Of a stretch of DNA of 64,000 bases, positions 33,989-41,137 are shown one piece after another. The notes under the pieces were generated by a model that ran no database searches, was not told the DNA's origin, and saw nothing but the letters and a program-made list of their open reading frames with translations. The DNA is from Hirschia sp964342355. GTDB lineage: Bacteria > Pseudomonadota > Alphaproteobacteria > Caulobacterales > Hyphomonadaceae. Position 1 is the stretch's first letter; each line of letters begins with the position of its first letter. The stretch is taken from the NCBI GenBank assembly GCA_964342355.1, contig CAYFFG010000007.1:77811-141810 (forward strand), given 5' to 3'. The position numbers were made by a program, and so were the translations under genes.

Positions 33989-36241
33989 GTGACGCTTCAA
34001 TCACGTTATCCGATGGCGTTGTTGCTATTGCATTGGGCAATGGCGATCATGATTGTCGCTCAACTTAGTTTCATTCTACTGCTCAAGCACTTTAAGTCCA
34101 TTGAGTTCGGTCAGGCCGTCTTGCAAGGACACCGAGCGGTTGGTTTTCTTTTGCTGCTGGCGGTTGTGGCGCGCGCGCTTATGGCGTTGCGCTATAAAGT
34201 GCCTAAGCCAGACTATGAGATGGCGGATTGGCAGAAATGGGCGGCGCGTGTTGTTCATTTTGGATTGCTGATCTGCGTTGTGTTGCAGACTGTCGCAGGG
34301 CTTATACTTGCAGGCGCGCGTGGAGATACGGTTTCCTTTTTAGGAGTGGTCGATCTACCAGCGCTTACCGGTTACAATCCAGATTTTGCAGACCTTGTGT
34401 TGGTTTTTCACAGTGGCGTTGCAGCTCTGCTGATGTTGCTGGTGGCCGTACACTTAAGCGCGGTTGGTTTTCATGCGCTTGTGCAAAAACGCAACATCGC
34501 AACACGCATGTTAATCGCGCCAAAATCGAGCGACTTTAAAAACCGCGTGCCGATCTGGATGCAGGTCAGTTTAGCTAGTTTTGCAATGTTGTTCTTCACA
34601 CTCGTGATTGGACTTTATGCCGTCACGAAAACACGTCATTCGATGCAGCTTCAGGACACTACCTACAGTCAAATGTTGAATGTTGGGAATTTTGTAAACA
34701 GCGCTCAGACGGAACTCCTCAAACTAACGAATGTTTCCTCCGCGACACCTCAATATACCGGGGCAGTCGGTAATTTGAGCCCACGCCAACGTATGATGCT
34801 CTCAGCTCAAGGCGTTGAGTTGGATGAGAATGAAGGCGGTATTGATGATGAAGATCTGCAATCGGCTATAGATACTGTCGAGATAAATTTGAATCAGGTT
34901 GTTCAAATGTCTCAAAGCGAAGATGTTAAAACTGCGGCGAGAAATGCCATATCATCTGTGCAGTCTCTGCGAGAAAACATCGGCAATGGCGGAGCCTTTT
35001 CTTCAAACTTGAAGATAGCTCAAGAACTGATGGATGAAGTGTTGCTGGCTCAGACGGGGGCGTCGTTTCAAGCAAAAATGAAATCCACACGCGCGTCGGC
35101 TCTTGGACATGATATGATGGTCGTAGCGATTGTTCCGGCTTTAGCACTGGGCGTGTTGGTCGCGGTTCTGCTTTCGAAATCTGTGCTGGGCATCGTCGGA
35201 AGAACGCGCTTGGTCGCCTCGTCTGTCGCAAACGGTGAAACTGCTGAACCATTCAACGTTGTTGGTGAAGGTGAAGCGGCGCGGATGATGCGTGACCTCC
35301 AGCGGATGCAGAACGTGGTGCGTGAACGCAATGAAAATCAAAAACGACAAATGGAAGCGGAAGCGCGTGCTTCTCGCTTACATGAAGAGCGTGTCCAAGA
35401 ACTTCAGTTGCTCGCCGAAGGGTTTGAAGTGGAGGTTTTGGGACTTGTCGATGCCGTTGCGGATGCGGCACAGCTCATGGAGACCAAAGCTGGCGATATG
35501 GTGAAAGTCGCAGCGACGTCTTCTGAGTGTTCGCGCAAAGTGGCAGCTGAAAGTGGTGTTACGGCTGATAGTGTGAACGCTGTCGCCAGCGCGGCGGAGG
35601 AATTGGCGGCGTCTATCCGAGAGATTTCAGAACGGGTGGTGTCTGCTGCTGATGTCGCACAACAAGGGCAAGATAAGTCTCGGTCTGCGTCTCAGTACAC
35701 ATCCGGACTCGTCGATAACGCGCGTCAGATTGGTGAAGTGATTGAGATCATTCAATCAATTGCTGCACAAACGAATATGTTGGCGTTGAATGCAACAATT
35801 GAAAGTGCGCGTGCCGGCGAAGCTGGTAGAAGCTTTGCGGTCGTAGCGACAGAAGTCAAAGACCTTGCCAACCAAACTTCAAAGGCGACACATACGATAA
35901 CGGAGCAAGTCGGTTTGGTTCAGCTGTCTTCTGAGAATTCGGTTGAGGCGCTGAATGCGATTTCAGATGTCGTTGGCTTGCTAAATCAGATTTCAACGGA
36001 AATTGCACATTCAGTACGTGGTCAGAATGAGGCGACTGAAGAGATCGCTTCCAGTATCGAGCGCGTGGCTGCCGGAACGCGAAGTCTCTCTCAAAACGCA
36101 GATCATCTGCAAATGTCGTCAAACCAAGTCGGTGATACAGCCGCAACAATGGTGACGGCCTCACAAGACATGTCCAAACGTTCCCAAGAACTCCGGGATA
36201 AAGCGGCTCGCTTCATGGAAAAGATAAAAAATGCGAGCTGA
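33989..36241 (+). CDS. Cytochrome b561-methyl-accepting chemotaxis protein fusion
   Basis: This 750-residue receptor joins an electron-transfer domain to a chemotaxis output. Residues 1-178 match bacterial cytochrome b561: four helices with candidate haem His at 15 (LLHWAMA), 48 (QGHRAVGF), 90 (RVVHFGLL), 141 and 155 (VFHSGVAALL and VAVHLSAVGFHAL), ending with the typical Arg-Met-Leu. A fifth helix (about 190-212), an extracytoplasmic helical region (about 213-370) and a sixth helix (about 371-394) follow. A HAMP-like linker leads to the methyl-accepting coiled coil, with signalling tip QTNMLALNATIESARAGEAG near 592-611. It starts at GTG 33989 with AGGGGGC upstream. A peroxidase and a cupredoxin gene follow, and a CtrA site precedes it. 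It probably senses quinone or respiratory redox state (inference). Confidence 0.9.
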   Translation: MTLQSRYPMALLLLHWAMAIMIVAQLSFILLLKHFKSIEFGQAVLQGHRAVGFLLLLAVVARALMALRYKVPKPDYEMADWQKWAARVVHFGLLICVVLQTVAGLILAGARGDTVSFLGVVDLPALTGYNPDFADLVLVFHSGVAALLMLLVAVHLSAVGFHALVQKRNIATRMLIAPKSSDFKNRVPIWMQVSLASFAMLFFTLVIGLYAVTKTRHSMQLQDTTYSQMLNVGNFVNSAQTELLKLTNVSSATPQYTGAVGNLSPRQRMMLSAQGVELDENEGGIDDEDLQSAIDTVEINLNQVVQMSQSEDVKTAARNAISSVQSLRENIGNGGAFSSNLKIAQELMDEVLLAQTGASFQAKMKSTRASALGHDMMVVAIVPALALGVLVAVLLSKSVLGIVGRTRLVASSVANGETAEPFNVVGEGEAARMMRDLQRMQNVVRERNENQKRQMEAEARASRLHEERVQELQLLAEGFEVEVLGLVDAVADAAQLMETKAGDMVKVAATSSECSRKVAAESGVTADSVNAVASAAEELAASIREISERVVSAADVAQQGQDKSRSASQYTSGLVDNARQIGEVIEIIQSIAAQTNMLALNATIESARAGEAGRSFAVVATEVKDLANQTSKATHTITEQVGLVQLSSENSVEALNAISDVVGLLNQISTEIAHSVRGQNEATEEIASSIERVAAGTRSLSQNADHLQMSSNQVGDTAATMVTASQDMSKRSQELRDKAARFMEKIKNAS

Positions 36242-36322
36242 TTGTTAACTAAGATTGCACTGATTTAACCGACCATAACGACAGACGACCAACATTGAAC
36301 CAAAACGCTTGAGAGGCGACAC

Positions 36323-37357
36323 ATGATTGGGAAGTTTTCAGCAATAGGCGCGGTATCGCTCACGGCTTTAGCGGCAGTTTTAGTCACCCCCGTTGGCGCT
36401 GAAGTTGATGTGGAAAATGCAGTTGATGTGGAGGCGCTCAAGGTAGAATATGTTCGCCCGGAGCAGATCCCTTTTCCAGAAGACAACCCTTACACGCAAG
36501 GCAAATACGAATTAGGCCACAAGCTGTTTTTTGATCCGCGCCTTTCTGGTTCGGGCGCCATCTCTTGTGCAAGTTGTCACAATCCTGGTTTGGGCTGGGA
36601 AGACGCATTGCCGCTAGGCGTAGGACACCTTGGAACGCGTTTAGGTCGTCACACACCTACAATTTTGAACCTTGCTTGGGGAGAGTTATTCTTTTGGGAT
36701 GGGCGCGCATCCTCTTTAGAAGAACAATCTCTGGGGCCGATTGCGTCTCAAGCTGAGATGAACATCGACTTGGATGAAGTTGTTGAACAGCTTAACAATA
36801 TTTCTGCTTACTCCAGCGCCTTTCAGGAAGAGTTCCCTAATGAGGGGCTGACAGCTGATACTGTCGCAAAATCCATCGCGACCTTTGAAAGAACGATTGT
36901 TTCAAACGAAGCGCCATTTGATGAATGGATTACGGGTGATGAGGACGCGATCAGTGAAGAAGCGAAACGTGGGTTTGTCATTTTTAACACTAAGGGCAAT
37001 TGTTCAATCTGTCATGTGGGATGGCGCTTCACTGATGATGGTTTCCATGACATCGGCGTGCCAGATGAGGACAAAGGCAGAGGTGAGCTTATCCCGGTAG
37101 GCGTGCTTCAACATGCCTTTAAGACCCCTACGCTGCGCAACATTGATCAGCGAGCGCCTTATCTACATGACGGATCCGCAAAAGATTTGCATGCTGTTGT
37201 TGAGCTATATGACAATGGGTTTGTTGAACGGGAAAGCCTTTCATCCTCCATCAAAAAGCTAAACCTGACGCAGCAGGAAAAAGAGGATCTCGTAGCGTTT
37301 CTTCACACGCTGACAAGTGAAGATGATCCAATAGCGATACCTGTTCTTCCCAAATAA
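36323..37357 (+). CDS. Di-haem cytochrome c peroxidase / MauG-like protein
   Basis: This exported di-haem protein (344 residues) has a signal peptide of about 1-26. Two haem c sites are seen: CASCH (82-86) and CSICH (227-231). Family blocks HKLFFDPRLSGSGAISCASC, FWDGRASSLEEQ and FKTPTLRNIDQRAPYLHDGS are present. Members either reduce hydrogen peroxide in the periplasm or, as MauG, oxidise protein residues. The sequence alone does not decide between them. It starts 81 bases after the chemoreceptor and ends 11 bases before an amicyanin-like cupredoxin gene, a likely electron partner. Confidence 0.92.
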   Translation: MIGKFSAIGAVSLTALAAVLVTPVGAEVDVENAVDVEALKVEYVRPEQIPFPEDNPYTQGKYELGHKLFFDPRLSGSGAISCASCHNPGLGWEDALPLGVGHLGTRLGRHTPTILNLAWGELFFWDGRASSLEEQSLGPIASQAEMNIDLDEVVEQLNNISAYSSAFQEEFPNEGLTADTVAKSIATFERTIVSNEAPFDEWITGDEDAISEEAKRGFVIFNTKGNCSICHVGWRFTDDGFHDIGVPDEDKGRGELIPVGVLQHAFKTPTLRNIDQRAPYLHDGSAKDLHAVVELYDNGFVERESLSSSIKKLNLTQQEKEDLVAFLHTLTSEDDPIAIPVLPK

Positions 37358-37368
37358 GAGAGCTTAAG

Positions 37369-37704
37369 ATGAGACGTACATTCACCATCGCAGTTTTCAG
37401 TGCGACAGTTTTAGCTAGCGCAAGCGCAGTCTGGGCGCTTTCTGGAGCTACTCATTCTGTTGATCAACAAAAGCTTCAGTTCAGCCGGAGCGAGCTGACT
37501 ATCAAAAAGGGTGACTCTATCGAGTTTACAAACTCTGATCGCACAGCTCACAATATTCTAATTCAGAGTGCTGGGATGTTTACAGACAGTGGTTTGCAAC
37601 AGCCTGGTCAGCCAACAACAGTTCCTTTTACAAAGGACGGGGTTTTCAAGGTGAATTGTGCAATTCACCCGAAAATGAAGATGACCGTCACCGTGGAAAA
37701 ATAA
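37369..37704 (+). CDS. Amicyanin-like cupredoxin
   Basis: This is a 111-residue exported blue copper protein with a signal peptide of about 1-23 (ending SAVWA). Type 1 copper ligands are His61 (RTAHNI), Cys97 and His100 (VNCAIHP), and Met103 or Met105. The C-x2-H-x2-M spacing (Cys97, His100, Met103) is that of amicyanin. It probably carries single electrons in the periplasm to or from the di-haem protein encoded 11 bases upstream. A methylamine dehydrogenase is not in the window. Confidence 0.9.
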   Translation: MRRTFTIAVFSATVLASASAVWALSGATHSVDQQKLQFSRSELTIKKGDSIEFTNSDRTAHNILIQSAGMFTDSGLQQPGQPTTVPFTKDGVFKVNCAIHPKMKMTVTVEK

Positions 37705-37742
37705 TCCAACGCTTATCTGGAATTATAATAATGCATGTTTCG

Positions 37743-37765
37743 CTGTCGGATTAGTATGCCGACAG
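37743..37765 (+). terminator. Hairpin after the cupredoxin gene
   Basis: CTGTCGG (37743-37749) pairs perfectly with CCGACAG (37759-37765) around a 9-base loop. It is followed by a mixed T/G stretch, not a clean T-run. It may be a weak terminator for the cupredoxin transcript or an operator for the tandem TetR gene that starts at 37971. Confidence 0.4.
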
Positions 37766-37970
37766 TGTTAGTATTGGTGTTGGTGCGCCCGCACTTTTGT
37801 TTAGAAGTGTCCGAAACGCGTCCAGCATGTGGTATAGATATAACTTTTGTGAATAAATTGTCGAAAATACTTGCATGACAACGTCTTGAGCTGCTCTGCT
37901 GCCTAATAAGTATAGTTGGGTACATTTTACGTTGGCAGATAAATGCTGACTTTGGGCACAGTGAAGCAAG

Positions 37971-39221
37971 ATGCGTAACCAAACAGACCATTTAAGCATT
38001 GCCTCGTCTGATACACGATCACTATTGTTGCGAGCGGCGACTACAGAATTCAACGAACACGGAATTACGTCTCGAACTTTTGCCAATGTTGCAGAAAGAG
38101 TCGGACTCACACGGTCGTCAGCTTACCATTATTTTGAAGATAATGAGGATTTGCTAGCGGCTTGTTATGACGCCACATGCCGCTTCCTGAAGCAATGCAT
38201 TCAAGAAGCGCTCGCACAGGAAACCAGTGCGCTTGGAGTTTTGGAACGCTTTATCGAGCTCGCTCTTGCGGATGAGGCGCCCGAGGTGGCGGCGCTGAAG
38301 GAAGTGCCGTATTTAAAGCCAGACCACAGAAAGAGAATAACAAAACTCTACAATGAAGTTGTCGCTCTAATTGCCGACTGTCTGGGTCAGGCAAAAGAAC
38401 AAGGTATTGTTCGCGATGTCGACCCGGTCCTGACAGCGCGCACTCTTTTAGGTCTCGTCAACTGGCCTGCGCTTGGGCAGCGATGGAACCCGGATATGAG
38501 TGCGTTTGACGGGAAAGACTTTGCTGATACGGCAAAGGATCTTTTGATCAATGGCGCACTGAAATCAGGGCGGGAGTCTTTTTCTTTTACAGGCAAGCCC
38601 TTGCAGCCTCAAAGCATGCTTGCTGCCGATGTGTTTGACGCCGATATTTTAATGGCGGCTAAAAAAGAAGCTCTACTGGCGCAGGGGTCATGGCTATTCA
38701 ATCAACAAGGGTTTGACGCCGCTGCGCTGGGGGAGATTGGACAGCATTTTGGCGTCAGCAAGGCGGTTGTTTATCACAATGTAGGTAAACGGGACGCCTT
38801 TATTGCAGCTTGCTACAGACGCGCCTTCGATATGTTCTTGAGGGTGGCCGAGAGAATGGGCGATGCTTCAACCCCGCCAGTTGCGATTGCTGAAGCGCTG
38901 TACACGGTGACGCACGCCTATCTGACGCCAAGTCTCGCCCCTTTAGCGCCAACAGTTGGGCTGTATTCCCTCTCGAGTGACGTACAAGAAGACCTGTCAA
39001 CTGCGGCTGCTCGCCTTTACATGGCCTATGATACGGTGATGAAGAAAGGCATAGAGCAGGGGCTAATCCGTGAAGGTAATGTCGAAATGCGCGTTATGAT
39101 GTTGCCTGGTTTGTTTGAGTGGGTCCCTCAATGGCATCATCATAACTCAGAAGACGAACGTCGGCATATCGCCAATCAGATCGCTAGCCTGTGGGCGCTC
39201 GGCATTAAAGCCATCGAATAG
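37971..39221 (+). CDS. Tandem TetR-family regulator (two TetR units in one chain)
   Basis: This 416-residue protein looks like two TetR regulators fused head to tail. The first DNA-binding unit is at about 15-65 (SRTFANVAERVGLTRSSAYH followed by YFEDNEDLLAACY). The second is at about 225-275 (AALGEIGQHFGVSKAVVYHN followed by KRDAFIAACYRR). Each is followed by a helical ligand/dimer domain of about 130 residues. The chain can therefore mimic a TetR dimer on its own. It ends 7 bases from the end of the convergent BCCT carrier gene. Its target is unknown. The repeats at 37743-37765 or TGTTACGTAACA at 40991 are candidates. Confidence 0.88.
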   Translation: MRNQTDHLSIASSDTRSLLLRAATTEFNEHGITSRTFANVAERVGLTRSSAYHYFEDNEDLLAACYDATCRFLKQCIQEALAQETSALGVLERFIELALADEAPEVAALKEVPYLKPDHRKRITKLYNEVVALIADCLGQAKEQGIVRDVDPVLTARTLLGLVNWPALGQRWNPDMSAFDGKDFADTAKDLLINGALKSGRESFSFTGKPLQPQSMLAADVFDADILMAAKKEALLAQGSWLFNQQGFDAAALGEIGQHFGVSKAVVYHNVGKRDAFIAACYRRAFDMFLRVAERMGDASTPPVAIAEALYTVTHAYLTPSLAPLAPTVGLYSLSSDVQEDLSTAAARLYMAYDTVMKKGIEQGLIREGNVEMRVMMLPGLFEWVPQWHHHNSEDERRHIANQIASLWALGIKAIE

Positions 39222-39228
39222 TCTCCCC

Positions 39229-40803
39229 CTATGCTTCTTCGGATTTCAACCCGACCCAGAGGCTGTAACAGCAGATCAGTAGAATTGCCGCAAATGGCAA
39301 TCCCGCAGTTATCGCGCCAGCCTGAAGTGAGGAAAGCGCGGTTGCGCCACCGCCTGCAAGTAGCACAATAGCGACCAGACCTTCCATGCTCGCCCAAAAT
39401 ATCCTCTGTGGGACCGGGGCATGCAACTTACCGCCGGCAGTAATGCTGTCGATCACAAGAGAACCTGAGTCTGAAGAGGTCACAAAAAACACCAGTAGAA
39501 GCAATATAGAGACGCATGATGCGACCTCACCAAAGGGCAAGTTTTCCAACATTTGAAAGAGAACGATCGAAACTTCTGAAATTCCGTCAGGAAGCGAACC
39601 TACACCCGCTTTGACCTGTTCCACTGCTGCTGTTCCAAATGCGGTGAACCAGATGGTTACAACGACAACCGGCACGAGAAGTACGGCAAGTAAGAACTCT
39701 CGTATTGTGCGACCACGTGAAACACGCGCGATAAACATTCCTACGAACGGTGACCAGGAAATCCACCAAGCCCAATAAAATATCGTCCAATCGTGAAACC
39801 ATGCGCTATCTTCACGACCAATCCAGTTACTCAGTTCGGGCGTTTCGATGACATAGTTGAATAGATTGACGCCAAAGCCTTTAAAGATCTCCGCTGTCGG
39901 GCCGAAAATGACCACATACAGCAAGACTAAAATCGCAAGTACGATATTGAGGTTTGAAAGAATCTTCACACCGCCGTCCAGTCCGCGAACCACAGACGCA
40001 ATTGCGAGGGATGTGATCAGCGAAATAATCAAAATCTGAGAAAGCAGGGTTGCCTCAATGCCGAACAAAAACTCCAAGCCGTTAGCGGCTTGGCGAGCGC
40101 CCAGCCCCAAGGAAGTGGCGAGACCAAACAGCGTAGCCACAACGGCTAAAAGGTCGATGATGTGACCTGTCCATCCCCAGACACGCTCCCCAAACAATGG
40201 ATAGAATGCAGATCTGATTGTTAGCGGCAGCCCCTTGTTGAAGGTGAAAAAAGCCAAGGCCAGACCTACAACGGCGTAGACCGCCCATGGTGTTACGCCC
40301 CAATGAAAGATGGTGGCGGCAAATGCCAACTTCTGGGCCTCAGGGGTGAATGCTTCGGCATTTAGAGGTGTTCCCGACCAGCCATTATAATAGGCAAGCG
40401 GTTCGGCAGCGCCATAAAACACCATGCCGATTCCGACACCGGCCGCAAACAGCATGGATAACCACGATTTCGTGGAAAACTCTGGTTTGGCATCAGGTCC
40501 GCCCAATCTGATTTTTCCTAGCTTGGAAAAGCCGATCGCCAGACAAAATATAAAGACAATGTTTGTGGTTATGACGAAGAACCAGTCAAAGTTGGCGAGC
40601 GTCCAGTCCCGAGCGCCTTTAAGTGCGACCGATGCAATTTCTGGAAAGACCAGCGCGCTGATACAGAATGACAACACTAGTCCTGCGGAAAGAAAGAAGA
40701 CGGGATTGTGAATGTCTAGGCCGAGCCATTCCACGTTGTCCTGGCCGACTTCGTAGTCTGTTTCAAATTCCGACGCGTTGATTGGCTGGTCTTGATCAGA
40801 CAA
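39229..40803 (-). CDS. BCCT-family betaine/choline/carnitine transporter
   Basis: This 524-residue carrier of the betaine-choline-carnitine family has about 12 membrane helices. It brings osmolytes into the cell with sodium or protons. The family signature in helix 8 is WAWWISWSPFVGMFIARVSR followed by GRTIREF (near 350). FYGAAEPLAYY (near 128) is also conserved. The soluble N-tail is acidic. Together with the ectoine catabolic genes 20 kb away, it fits a salt-exposed lifestyle, but its substrate is not fixed by sequence. It is divergent from the TonB receptor gene. Confidence 0.93.
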   Translation of the reverse strand: MSDQDQPINASEFETDYEVGQDNVEWLGLDIHNPVFFLSAGLVLSFCISALVFPEIASVALKGARDWTLANFDWFFVITTNIVFIFCLAIGFSKLGKIRLGGPDAKPEFSTKSWLSMLFAAGVGIGMVFYGAAEPLAYYNGWSGTPLNAEAFTPEAQKLAFAATIFHWGVTPWAVYAVVGLALAFFTFNKGLPLTIRSAFYPLFGERVWGWTGHIIDLLAVVATLFGLATSLGLGARQAANGLEFLFGIEATLLSQILIISLITSLAIASVVRGLDGGVKILSNLNIVLAILVLLYVVIFGPTAEIFKGFGVNLFNYVIETPELSNWIGREDSAWFHDWTIFYWAWWISWSPFVGMFIARVSRGRTIREFLLAVLLVPVVVVTIWFTAFGTAAVEQVKAGVGSLPDGISEVSIVLFQMLENLPFGEVASCVSILLLLVFFVTSSDSGSLVIDSITAGGKLHAPVPQRIFWASMEGLVAIVLLAGGGATALSSLQAGAITAGLPFAAILLICCYSLWVGLKSEEA

Positions 40804-41137
40804 GCGAGGCTCCTTGGTTCCTGGGATTATTCGACGCTAAAAACATAGCGTGAGCTTAAAAAGTTAGCACTTCGAAGCATATGTGAAGAATAGACGCAAT
40901 TGTTGCAGAATTGCCACCTGCGCATAACATTCAGAAAATAAAGAAAAAAAACACTGAGCAGGCCTATTTCTCAAGATTGTGAACTCGTTGTGTTACGTAA
41001 CAATCCTTTTAATGGGCGAATAATCTGCTACCGAAAATTCCAGATTTCACGACCGATCCAACGTTTTTGCGCATCGATTCGTTTAGATGTGCGAAGGAAA
41101 ATCTCGTTTCGGAGCAAACCAAAAGGGAAATTTTGTA
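40804..41137. other. Divergent region BCCT carrier / TonB receptor (334 bases)
   Basis: No gene is seen. It contains the perfect 12-base palindrome TGTTACGTAACA (40991-41002), an A-rich run around 40940-40955, and the receptor's Shine-Dalgarno (AAAGGGAAA, about 41122-41130). I saw no riboswitch: the conserved B12 box expected before some TonB receptor genes is absent. Confidence 0.6.
40991..41002. promoter_or_regulatory. Palindromic operator candidate
   Basis: TGTTACGTAACA is a perfect 12-base palindrome, placed 136 bases before the TonB receptor ATG and 188 bases before the BCCT carrier ATG. The form suits a dimeric helix-turn-helix regulator. Which one is unknown. Confidence 0.45.

Noticed and set aside
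40804..41137. Cobalamin riboswitch before the TonB receptor
   Set aside because: The conserved B12-box sequence is not present.
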